From positions 1-5,444 of the forward strand of contig JACCVE010000045.1 of assembly GCA_013698285.1 (NCBI GenBank): DNA of 5,444 nucleotides, written 5' to 3'. Positions 1 through 5,434 of this stretch are shown piece after piece (position 1 is the first letter of the stretch; each line of letters opens with the position of its first letter). The position numbers were made by a program, and so were the translations under genes. Origin of the DNA: Chloroflexia bacterium (lineage in GTDB: Bacteria > Chloroflexota > Chloroflexia > Thermomicrobiales > UBA6265). The notes under the pieces are model-generated. The model was not told the DNA's origin, searched no databases, and saw only the letters and a list, made by a program, of their open reading frames with translations.

Positions 1-440
1 TGCCGGAGGAGATCCTGGTCTCGCTCACCAAGCGGGAAGGCTACGCTGCCGCCCAGGGCGCCATCGGCACCGTGGTCCTGGATACCTCCCTGACCCCCTC
101 CCTGATACGCGAGGGCCAGATGCGCGACTTCGTCCGAGGCGTCCAGGACGCCCGCAAGCGGGCCGGATACGAGATCGAGCACCGCATCATCCTCGCCGCC
201 GTCGCCGACCCCGAGATCGTCACCGCCCTCACCCGCCACGAGGCCACCATCCGGGCCGAGGTCCTCGCCGTGGCCCTCGACATCACCTCGGCCTCCGGCC
301 GCTCTGACGCCGTCGAGGCCGAGTCCACGGATGGCCCCGGTGGCACCACCGACCCCGCCGGCTGGTACCGCGACCAGATCCAGGTCGGCCAGCACCACGT
401 CGACATCGCCATCCGCCGCGCCATTGGTGGGCCCGAATAG
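1..440 (+). CDS. ileS: Isoleucyl-tRNA synthetase, C-terminal fragment (5' truncated by window edge)
   Basis: This is the last 145 codons of a gene that enters from the left edge, reading from base 3 to a TAG stop at 438-440. IleRS charges tRNA-Ile with isoleucine in the cytoplasm. The visible part matches the C-terminal region after the anticodon-binding domain: a beta segment ending VVLDTSLTPSLIREGQMRDF, then VRGVQDARKRAGYEIEHRI, which corresponds to the family pattern LDTxLTpeLxxEGxaRelvRxiQdlRKeAGxevxdRI. No cysteine occurs in the visible 145 residues, so the Cys4 zinc module found at the C-terminus of many bacterial type 1 IleRS enzymes is absent. That fits the type 2 (eukaryote/archaeal-like, often mupirocin-tolerant) form, but the catalytic domain lies outside the window, so the subtype is inferred. 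The stretch around residues 98-118 of the fragment (SGRSDAVEAESTDGPGGTT) looks like a variable low-complexity linker before the final helix. The gene is convergent with the antiporter. Confidence 0.9.
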   Translation, partial: PEEILVSLTKREGYAAAQGAIGTVVLDTSLTPSLIREGQMRDFVRGVQDARKRAGYEIEHRIILAAVADPEIVTALTRHEATIRAEVLAVALDITSASGRSDAVEAESTDGPGGTTDPAGWYRDQIQVGQHHVDIAIRRAIGGPE

Positions 441-459
441 GCGGACCCGAATAGGCGGG
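432..459. repeat. 14-bp tandem duplication across the ileS stop codon
   Basis: CCCGAATAGGCGG occurs at 432-444 and again at 446-458, giving a period of 14 bases over two copies that differ only in the last base (A at 445, G at 459). The first copy contains the TAG stop of ileS (438-440); the second places another TAG at 452-454, in a different reading frame. It looks like a recent slippage duplication just after the gene end. No function is evident. Confidence 0.8.
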
Positions 460-475
460 GATCGGGTTCGCGGGA

Positions 476-499
476 CCCGGCCGCTATCCGGCGGCCGGG
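476..499. terminator. Candidate bidirectional terminator hairpin between convergent genes
   Basis: CCCGGCCG (476-483) and CGGCCGGG (492-499) form a perfect 8-bp all-GC stem around an 8-nt loop (484-491). The loop begins with the antiporter stop codon, so the right arm lies within that gene's last codons. A second, smaller stem is possible just upstream (CGGGT 463-467 with ACCCG 475-479). The position in the 43-bp convergent gap suits a terminator for both genes. Neither strand has a T-run after the stem, so this is not a canonical intrinsic terminator. The stem is seen in the sequence; the function is inferred. Confidence 0.4.
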
Positions 500-1692
500 A
501 TGGACCGCCGCGCCGCCAGCATGTCGGCCGACCGGAACACCACGGGGTTGAGCGTGATCGAGACCAGCGCCCCGGCCAGGATCAGGTTGTAGCCCTCCAC
601 GGGGAGCAAGTCGAGCGAGCGGCCCACCTGGGCGACGATGAACGAGAACTCGCCGATCTGGGTCAGCCCGGCCGCCACGGTCAGCGCCGTCCGCCGCTGG
701 CCGCGCAGCATGGTCACCAGGGTCAGGGCGGCCAGCCCATTCCCGAGGACGATGATCGCCACCACCAGCGCGATCTGGCCGGGGGCATCGAAGAGGAAGG
801 CTGGGTCGACCAGCATCCCGACCGAGACGAAGAAGAGGACCAAGAACGCGTCCCGCAGGGGCGCGATCTCCACCTCGGCATCGTGGCCCGTCTCGGATTG
901 GCCGACCACCAGCCCGGCGACGAACGCACCCAGGGCGAACGAGATGCCGAAGATCTCAGCGCCGCCGTAGGCGATGCCCAGCGCGGTCGCCAGGACGGCG
1001 AGGACGAAGAGTTCCCGGGATCCCATCCCTCGCACCTGGCGCAGCAGCCAGGGAATGAACCGGGCCCCGACCACCAGCATCAAGAGGGCGAAGGCGGCGA
1101 TCTTGCCGAAGGTGGAGGCCAGGGTGGGCAGTAGGTCGAGCTCGCCGTCCCCCGCTGTGACGCCGCCCAATTGGCCGGCGAAGATCGGTAGGAGGACCAG
1201 GACCATGACCATCGCTAGGTCCTGGACCAGCAGCCAGCCGATCGCCGTCCGTCCCGCCCCCGTCTGCACCTCGTCCCGGGCCTCCAGGGCGCGGAGCAGC
1301 ACGACCGTGCTTGCCACCGACAGCGCCAACCCGAAGACAAGCCCCTCCCCAGTCGTCCAGCCCCATAGGCTGGCGGCCCCGAGACCAACCAGCGTCGTGA
1401 AGGTGATCTGGCCGACCGCACCGGGCAGGGCGATGCCACGCACGGCCAGCAGGTCGCCGGGGGAGAAGTGGATCCCGACGCCGAACAGCAGCAGGATCAC
1501 GCCGATCTCGGCCAATTGGGGCGCCAGCGCCGCATCGGCCACGAAGCCGGGCGTGAACGGCCCGATCGCCACTCCGGCCAAGAGGTACCCGACGATCGGC
1601 GGCAGGCCGATGCGCATGACGATCAGGGCGGCGGCGAAGGCCGCTGTCAGGCCGACGGCGACCGTGGCCATCAATCCCGTGTCGTGCGGCAT
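484..1692 (-). CDS. YbaL/Kef-type CPA2 cation:proton antiporter, membrane domain only
   Basis: A 402-residue, very hydrophobic inner-membrane protein with roughly 12-13 membrane segments, expected to exchange K+ or Na+ for H+. It follows E. coli YbaL closely as I recall that sequence: PPIVGYLLAGVAIGPFTPGF (31-50), LAEIGVILLLFGVGIHFS (60-77), ASTVVLLRALEARD (127-140), GWLLVQDLAMV (152-162), SRELFVLAVLATALGIAYG (225-243), SFALGAFVAGLVVGQSE (251-267), PLRDAFLVLFFVSVGMLVDP (278-297) and GLTQIGEFSFI (342-352). The Gln157-Asp158 pair in the ion-binding helix is the Kef-type pattern linked to electroneutral exchange, unlike the Asp-Asp of electrogenic NapA/NhaA types. YbaL and Kef proteins normally continue into a TrkA-N/RCK NAD-binding domain and reach about 550-620 residues; this one stops with TAG right after the last membrane helix. 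The start is set at the ATG at 1692 because GGGGAGG lies 8 nt upstream; the longer ATG start at 1728 has no ribosome site and would add only 12 polar residues. The gene is divergent from ychF. Ion specificity is not determinable here. Confidence 0.9.
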   Translation of the reverse strand: MPHDTGLMATVAVGLTAAFAAALIVMRIGLPPIVGYLLAGVAIGPFTPGFVADAALAPQLAEIGVILLLFGVGIHFSPGDLLAVRGIALPGAVGQITFTTLVGLGAASLWGWTTGEGLVFGLALSVASTVVLLRALEARDEVQTGAGRTAIGWLLVQDLAMVMVLVLLPIFAGQLGGVTAGDGELDLLPTLASTFGKIAAFALLMLVVGARFIPWLLRQVRGMGSRELFVLAVLATALGIAYGGAEIFGISFALGAFVAGLVVGQSETGHDAEVEIAPLRDAFLVLFFVSVGMLVDPAFLFDAPGQIALVVAIIVLGNGLAALTLVTMLRGQRRTALTVAAGLTQIGEFSFIVAQVGRSLDLLPVEGYNLILAGALVSITLNPVVFRSADMLAARRSIPAAG

Positions 1693-1700
1693 CCCGCGTT

Positions 1701-1707
1701 CCTCCCC
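1701..1707 (-). promoter_or_regulatory. Shine-Dalgarno site deciding the antiporter start
   Basis: On the minus strand GGGGAGG lies 8 nt before the ATG at 1692-1690. The alternative upstream ATG (1728-1726) is preceded by no purine-rich site at suitable spacing. This decides the shorter 402-residue product. Confidence 0.75.
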
Positions 1708-1737
1708 GTGCCGCCGCTCGTCCGTCATTCGTACCGG

Positions 1738-1752
1738 GATCGTCGCACGATC
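1738..1752. promoter_or_regulatory. 15-bp palindrome upstream of the antiporter gene (possible operator)
   Basis: GATCGT (1738-1743) and ACGATC (1747-1752) form a perfect 6-bp inverted repeat around CGC. It starts about 46 bp upstream of the chosen antiporter ATG, inside the divergent intergenic region (1693-1895). It could be an operator for a dimeric regulator or a small hairpin in the leader RNA. The symmetry is real, but a match this short can arise by chance in GC-rich DNA. Confidence 0.3.
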
Positions 1753-1784
1753 GACGCCCTTCTGCCCCCACCCGGTTCGCGTCG

Positions 1785-1814
1785 TGGTGATCGCGGCGGG
1801 CGCTGGGCCATAAT
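1785..1814 (+). promoter_or_regulatory. Weak candidate sigma-70-type promoter for ychF
   Basis: CATAAT at 1809-1814 matches five of six bases of the TATAAT -10 consensus and is the most AT-rich hexamer in the divergent intergenic region. TGGTGA at 1785-1790 could serve as a poor -35 at 18-bp spacing. A start near 1821 would give a leader of about 75 nt before the ychF GTG. The -35 match is weak, so this is tentative. Confidence 0.3.
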
Positions 1815-1881
1815 GGGAGACGCATCACGACACGGACGCCCGGGCCTCCGCCGCGAGACGGCGAGGCGACCCATCCCGAAG

Positions 1882-1886
1882 AAGGA
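1882..1886 (+). promoter_or_regulatory. Shine-Dalgarno site for ychF GTG start
   Basis: AAGGA, within a purine run that begins at 1878, lies 9 nt before the GTG at 1896. This supports a GTG start, and the product then begins directly with the first beta strand and P-loop, as in the family. Confidence 0.65.
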
Positions 1887-1895
1887 CCACGCCTG

Positions 1896-3008
1896 GTGGC
1901 TACGACCATCGTCATCGTCGGCTTGCCCAGCAGCGGCAAGACGACAGTATTCAATGCCCTGACTCGGGCCGAGGCCCAGACCGGCACCTTCGGGGCCGGG
2001 TCGGACGAGCCGAACCTGGCCAACGTCAAGGTGCCCGACCCCCGCCTCGACATCCTGACCGCGATGTTCAATCCGAAGAGCCGGGTCCCGGCCGATGTCC
2101 AGTACCTCGATGTTGCCGGCATCGCCAAGGGGATCGGCGAGAAGGGGATGGGCGGCCAGCTCCTCGGTCACCTGGCCCAGGCCGACGCCCTGGTCCACGT
2201 CGTCCGGGCCTTCGAGGACGACGAGGTCGCCCACCCCGAGGAGACGATCGACCCCCTCCGCGACATCGAAACGCTGAACCTGGAGTTCCTCTTCAGCGAC
2301 CTGGCGATCATCGACAAGCGCCTCACCCGCCTCGTGTCCCAGATCCCCAAGCTGCGCGGTCCGGAGCGCGAGGCCTTCGAGCGCGAGCAGGTCGTCCTGT
2401 CCCGTCTCAAGGCCGCCCTGGAGGCCGACCAACCCCTGCGCGAGGTGGTCGCCGAGTTGGAGCCGGACGACGCCAAGGTCTTGCGCGGCTTCGGCTTCCT
2501 GACCGCCAAGCCGCTCCTGATCCTGCTCAACCTCAGCGAGGCCCAACTCGGCGCGACGGGTGACGACCTGGTAGAGAAGGCGACGGCGGCATTTGGCAGC
2601 CCCGGTGTCTCGATCGACGCCCTGGCCGGTCAGATCGAGAGCGAGATCGCCCGCCTCGACGACGCCGACGCCGCCGTCTTCATGGAGGACCTCGGGATCG
2701 CCGAGTCCGGCCGCGACCGGGTCCTGCGCCTCGGTTTCGAGCTGCTGGGCCTGATCCCCTTCTTCACCGTCGGCCCGGACGAGTGCCGGGCGTGGACGAT
2801 CCGCCGGGGCGACACGGCCGTCGAGGCGGCCGGCACGATCCACTCCGATATCCAGCGTGGCTTCATCCGGGCCGAGGTGGTCGGCTACGACGACCTGATC
2901 GCCGCCGGTGGTATGACCGAGGCCAAGAAGGCGGGCACCTTCCGCCGCGAGGGCAAGACCTACGTGGTCCGGGACGGCGACACGATCAACTTCCTCTTCA
3001 ATGTCTGA
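1896..3008 (+). CDS. ychF: YchF/OLA1-family P-loop NTPase (ribosome-associated), divergent subtype
   Basis: A 370-residue cytoplasmic NTPase, close to the 363 residues of E. coli YchF. The family binds ribosomes, usually prefers ATP to GTP, and is tied to translation and redox stress responses. Visible motifs: P-loop GLPSSGKTT (9-17), the VKVPDPRLD segment (44-52), G3 motif DVAG (72-75), the switch-following ADALVHVVRAFED (96-108), a coiled-coil helical hairpin (about 125-185, rich in Glu/Arg/Leu), the G4-like NLSE (212-215) in place of the GTPase NKxD, and a C-terminal TGS domain (about 284-370) with FFTVGPDECRAWTIRRGDTA and the family's typical ending DGDTINFLFNV. The Asn-x-x-Glu G4 is the known basis for ATP use in this family. 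Compared with classical YchF, the P-loop has SSGKTT instead of NVGKST, and the NYPFCTIEPN-like stretch is replaced by TFGAGSDEPN (31-40), so this belongs to a second YchF-like branch. It is followed, after 103 bp, by the co-directional DUF4272 gene. Confidence 0.93.
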   Translation: MATTIVIVGLPSSGKTTVFNALTRAEAQTGTFGAGSDEPNLANVKVPDPRLDILTAMFNPKSRVPADVQYLDVAGIAKGIGEKGMGGQLLGHLAQADALVHVVRAFEDDEVAHPEETIDPLRDIETLNLEFLFSDLAIIDKRLTRLVSQIPKLRGPEREAFEREQVVLSRLKAALEADQPLREVVAELEPDDAKVLRGFGFLTAKPLLILLNLSEAQLGATGDDLVEKATAAFGSPGVSIDALAGQIESEIARLDDADAAVFMEDLGIAESGRDRVLRLGFELLGLIPFFTVGPDECRAWTIRRGDTAVEAAGTIHSDIQRGFIRAEVVGYDDLIAAGGMTEAKKAGTFRREGKTYVVRDGDTINFLFNV

Positions 3009-3063
3009 TGGTGCCCGGGTCGTTTGAGGTGTGGATGGAGCGGGCGGCGAGCCCTACCCCGGA

Positions 3064-3078
3064 CGTCGCGACGCGTCG
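3064..3078. repeat. Overlapping 10-bp palindromes before the DUF4272 gene
   Basis: The 15 bases CGTCGCGACGCGTCG read as three alternating 5-bp half-sites (CGTCG, CGACG, CGTCG), giving two overlapping perfect palindromes at 3064-3073 and 3069-3078. They lie in the 103-bp gap between ychF and the chosen DUF4272 start, about 34 bp upstream of the GTG. They could be a regulator site or simply CpG-rich coincidence. Confidence 0.3.
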
Positions 3079-3098
3079 TGGGAGCGGGATCGCGCCCG

Positions 3099-3102
3099 GG
3101 AG
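3099..3102 (+). promoter_or_regulatory. Shine-Dalgarno site deciding the DUF4272 gene start
   Basis: GGAG lies 9 nt before the GTG at 3112. The alternative in-frame GTG at 3031 has a GAGG only 1 nt upstream, too close to act, and would add 27 Arg/Asp/Gly-rich residues that look unlike a conserved domain. Confidence 0.6.
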
Positions 3103-3111
3103 ACGGACCTG

Positions 3112-3933
3112 GTGAGCGACGACGAGTTCATCGAGATCGTGACTCGCCCGGCGGCCGAGGTGGCGCGGCGAGCGATCATCCTCTCGGCGGTCTGTCGCCG
3201 GGCGTTCCTTGAACTGTCCGACGCCGGCGAGGGCGTGGCGCCGCCCCTCACCGGTCACGTGGGTGGCGACCCGGACGACGGTGGAGGGCGGGCGGGCGAT
3301 GACGACGACGGCGCGGGCGACGTCGGCGAGGGGTTCGACCTGCTCGCCTGGCTCCTCGACGAGGGGCTTTCCGACGACCTGACCCCGGACGAGGTGAGCC
3401 TGCTGCGTGCCCCGCTCGGCGCCCTGGACCGGGATGAGGCCGAGGGCCTCACCTGGACGGTCGAGGCACTGACCGGCCTGGTCTGGGCCCTCGGTTTGCT
3501 GCCCGCTCCCCCGGCATTCGACCGACCGACCGACGGGGAGGCCCTGCTCTCGGTCCTTCCCGAGCCGGAGTCGCCCACCGGCACGTTCTGCCGCGAGGCA
3601 CGCCTCCGGGACGAGACCGAGATCGCGGCGGCCCGGGACGAGGCAGAGATCTGGGACTGGCGAGCCGGCCTCCAGCCCGAACTGCGCCATCCCGACCGCT
3701 CCCGCCAACGGGACGCCCGGGAAGCCCTCGCCGACGTGGTGGCGGAGGCGCGTGATTCCGGACTCCTCCCCCCGTTACCGGCCACCGACCTCCTGGTATC
3801 TGGGGAGCCGTACGCCACCGTCGATGACGACGCCCTGGTAACCCTGGCGGCGATCGCCAGTCACCGTCTCCACGCCCTCAACTGGGTCTGTGGCTTCGGC
3901 GAGACCTGGGACACCGTGCCCGACGAGGTTTGA
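3112..3933 (+). CDS. DUF4272 domain-containing protein of unknown function
   Basis: A 273-residue soluble, acidic protein without signal peptide or membrane segments. It carries the recognisable DUF4272 pattern: RPAAEVARRAIILSAVCRRA (12-31) at the N-terminus, FDLLAWLLDEGLSDDLTPDE (75-94), the core WTVEALTGLVWALGLL (115-130) corresponding to the family's WrxEaLxxLlWALgl, ARLRDETEIAAARDEAEIWDW (163-183, the family's LRxxxEIldaxDl helix), and the C-terminal RLHALNWVCGFGETWDTVPDE (252-272), matching the RHxALNWLxxxxxxWDdVxxDT signature. The biochemical role of this family is unknown. Residues 49-74 form an insert with little else than Gly, Asp and a few Arg, probably a disordered linker between the first helix and the core. 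The GTG start at 3112 is chosen for its ribosome site and because it lies just before the conserved N-terminal helix. It lies downstream of ychF in the same direction and converges on the HD gene. The family call rests on motif memory, not a search. Confidence 0.78.
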   Translation: MSDDEFIEIVTRPAAEVARRAIILSAVCRRAFLELSDAGEGVAPPLTGHVGGDPDDGGGRAGDDDDGAGDVGEGFDLLAWLLDEGLSDDLTPDEVSLLRAPLGALDRDEAEGLTWTVEALTGLVWALGLLPAPPAFDRPTDGEALLSVLPEPESPTGTFCREARLRDETEIAAARDEAEIWDWRAGLQPELRHPDRSRQRDAREALADVVAEARDSGLLPPLPATDLLVSGEPYATVDDDALVTLAAIASHRLHALNWVCGFGETWDTVPDEV

Positions 3934-3965
3934 TCACCCGGACCCGACGCCACCCGGAGGTGATC
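3932..3965. terminator. Inverted repeat at the DUF4272 stop codon, candidate terminator
   Basis: GATCACC (3932-3938) and GGTGATC (3959-3965) are perfect 7-bp arms. Inside them CGG (3939-3941) can pair with CCG (3954-3956) across a 2-nt bulge, leaving a 12-nt loop. The left arm includes the last two bases of the TGA stop (3931-3933). The octamer CACCCGGA is also directly repeated at 3935-3942 and 3951-3958. No T-run follows, so intrinsic termination is uncertain. The 138-bp convergent gap up to the HD gene otherwise contains no gene that I can support. Confidence 0.35.
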
Positions 3966-4015
3966 CGACCGGTCTCCCCGAACGCGTGTTGGCTCACCGG
4001 CCATGCCCCTCCCGG

Positions 4016-4030
4016 ACCGTCACGCACGGT
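4016..4030. terminator. Small hairpin in the convergent gap
   Basis: ACCGT (4016-4020) and ACGGT (4026-4030) form a 5-bp stem around the loop CACGC, about 42 bp beyond the stop of the minus-strand HD gene. Outer pairing is broken by mismatches and no T-run follows. It is a weak structure that may add to termination from either side. Confidence 0.2.
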
Positions 4031-4071
4031 ACTGGTGGCCCGAACCGGACGAGGGAGGCCCCAGCTCAACG

Positions 4072-5421
4072 TCAGAACGCGCCGCCCAGGAGCGGCATCA
4101 CCAGCCGTTCCCAGTGCCGGGTCACGGACTCCCGATACTGGCTGGCGGCGACGATCCGGATCAGGCGACGGTGTTCCTCATACCGCTTGAAGTCGGCGTC
4201 CTCCAGCCCGACGACCTCCCGCCAGGGCATCAGCTCGGCGAAGCCGACCGGCGGCCGCCCGAACCTGACCCAGACATCGGTCCGCCACCGCTCCGGCTTC
4301 GGTACGTCGATCAGGATCGCCTCCGGCGGTACCGCCTCCCCGGTGATCTCGCCGAGGCCGGTCGTCAGGCGCCGCTCGACCTCCCTCCGGGCGGCGGGGT
4401 CGAAGAAGAGGTTGCCCAGCCGGGCGTACAACTCGAAGGCCCGGGCGCTGATCTCGACCGCCCGCTTGTGGATGCGTCGCTCGGCCAGGGCTCTCGTCAG
4501 CCGGCGCGTCTCGGCCGGCATGCCCGGCTGGCCGAGGAGGGCCAGCAGCGAGGCATCGTCGTGGCCAGTCAGGTCGGCCGGGGCCATGGTGCCCGCCAGC
4601 AGGGCCTCCTGCACGGCCCGCAGCAGCATCGCCATGCAGGCCCGGTTGGTGTGGTGCCAGTAGACGTTGTCGAACATCTCCTGCCGGGCGTTGATCAGCG
4701 AGTGCAAGGGAGAGACGCCCTTCTGGGCGATGCCGACGCGGGTCGTCCCGTCCGGCGTCCCGGTGATCGTCAGGGAGTCGATCAGGCGGGCGGTATCGAC
4801 GCCGCCGTAGGGGACGTTGCAGGCCCGGGCGTCCCGGGGCAGGTAGTCCAGCTTGTCCATGTCCAACGGCCCGGAGAGGATGCCGCGCAGGAGCCGGTCG
4901 ACCGGGGGCAGGTCACGCCCCGCCGGAGCGACGATCGCCGCCACCCGGGCTGGGTCGACATCCCAGGCCGATCGCAGGACCGGCCCGATCTCCGGCCCCT
5001 CGATGACGCCCCGCCCGACCTCCTCGTGCGACAAGATCGGCGAGCCCAACTCCTCGATGGCGTGCGAGAACGGGTAGTGCCCGATGTCGTGGAGCAAGGC
5101 GGCGGCGCAGATGGTCCGCGCGTCGTCGTCGGTGACCGGCGCCCCGCCGGGCGTGGTACGGAGGTGGGCCACCGCGAGACGGGTCAGGTAAAACACCCCC
5201 AGCGAATGTTCGTAGCGGGTGTGCTTGGCCCCCGGCCAGACGCGGGAGACGAATCCGAGTTGCTGGATGCGGTCCAGGCGGAGGAACGGCCGCGTCTCCA
5301 GCAGGGCCAGTTCCGCCGCGGCCATCGGGATGCGATCGTAGAGGGCGTCCCGGATCGTCGTCGCGACCGGCCATCCCGTCCCCGGCGTCACCGGCCCATC
5401 GGTCACGCTCGTCATAACCAC
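4072..5421 (-). CDS. HD-domain phosphohydrolase, YwfO/SAMHD1-like (COG1078 type), putative dNTPase
   Basis: A 449-residue cytoplasmic metal-dependent phosphohydrolase. Relatives include bacterial YwfO and Enterococcus EF1143 and animal SAMHD1, which cleave dNTPs to deoxynucleoside and triphosphate. Motifs: LRLDRIQQLGFVSRVWPGAKHTRYEHSLGV (47-75, written here in part) with Arg69 and His72; LLHDIGHYPFSHAIEEL (109-125) with the His111-Asp112 pair and the further His115 and His120; and LDMDKLDYLPRDAR (186-199), where Asp189-Lys190 matches the metal and phosphate residues Asp311-Lys312 of SAMHD1. All expected metal ligands (His72, His111, Asp112, Asp189) are present, so the enzyme should be active. 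The helical region INARQEMFDNVYWHHTNRA (about 238-256) is also typical. The length is normal for the bacterial family. The start is a GTG at 5421 with GAGGAG 7 nt upstream; the ATG two codons later would be 13 nt from that site. The gene converges on the DUF4272 gene. Substrate and any allosteric nucleotide site cannot be read from sequence. Confidence 0.92.
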   Translation of the reverse strand: MVMTSVTDGPVTPGTGWPVATTIRDALYDRIPMAAAELALLETRPFLRLDRIQQLGFVSRVWPGAKHTRYEHSLGVFYLTRLAVAHLRTTPGGAPVTDDDARTICAAALLHDIGHYPFSHAIEELGSPILSHEEVGRGVIEGPEIGPVLRSAWDVDPARVAAIVAPAGRDLPPVDRLLRGILSGPLDMDKLDYLPRDARACNVPYGGVDTARLIDSLTITGTPDGTTRVGIAQKGVSPLHSLINARQEMFDNVYWHHTNRACMAMLLRAVQEALLAGTMAPADLTGHDDASLLALLGQPGMPAETRRLTRALAERRIHKRAVEISARAFELYARLGNLFFDPAARREVERRLTTGLGEITGEAVPPEAILIDVPKPERWRTDVWVRFGRPPVGFAELMPWREVVGLEDADFKRYEEHRRLIRIVAASQYRESVTRHWERLVMPLLGGAF

Positions 5422-5428
5422 CGGCTTT

Positions 5429-5434
5429 CTCCTC
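5429..5434 (-). promoter_or_regulatory. Shine-Dalgarno site for the HD phosphohydrolase
   Basis: On the minus strand GAGGAG lies 7 nt before the GTG at 5421 and 13 nt before the ATG at 5415. Spacing favours the GTG. Only about 10 bases remain upstream of it in the window, so the promoter is not visible. Confidence 0.7.

Noticed and set aside
432..459. Possible short CRISPR-like or attachment-site repeat
   Set aside because: There are only two copies, with a 1-nt separation and no spacers, and no integrase, cas or tRNA gene is nearby. A simple tandem duplication explains it.
331..1813. Plus-strand open frames opposite the antiporter (331-1134 and 974-1813)
   Set aside because: Their products are low-complexity Gln/Gly/Asp-rich or Arg/Ser/Pro-rich. 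The minus strand carries a clear YbaL-like transporter in the same interval.
956..2128. Minus-strand open frame (390 codons) covering the antiporter, the intergenic region and part of ychF
   Set aside because: It is an out-of-frame shadow of the antiporter on the same strand: Arg/Gly/Pro-rich, with no membrane segments or motifs. It also crosses the divergent promoter region.
1725..2843. Long minus-strand open frame (372 codons) opposite ychF
   Set aside because: The plus strand encodes a complete, motif-rich YchF over the same bases. The antisense translation is Asp/Gly/Arg/Leu-rich with no recognisable domain, a normal by-product of high-GC coding sequence.
3031..3111. 27-codon N-terminal extension of the DUF4272 protein from the GTG at 3031
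   Set aside because: The only purine-rich site is 1 nt from that GTG. The added residues are polar low complexity, while the GTG at 3112 has GGAG at 9 nt and begins next to the conserved helix.
2998..3818. Minus-strand open frames opposite the DUF4272 gene
   Set aside because: One runs across the ychF-DUF4272 gap and both have compositions typical of antisense shadows. The plus strand has the DUF4272 motifs and a good ribosome site.
3890..4663. Plus-strand open frame (257 codons) over the convergent gap and the HD gene 3' end
   Set aside because: The product is Ser/Arg-rich without motifs, and most of it is antisense to the well-supported HD phosphohydrolase.
3112..5421. Idea that DUF4272 plus the HD phosphohydrolase form a defence or toxin-antitoxin pair
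   Set aside because: The genes are convergent with a 138-bp gap, so they are not an operon. Both look chromosomal in composition, and no mobile or defence marker is present.
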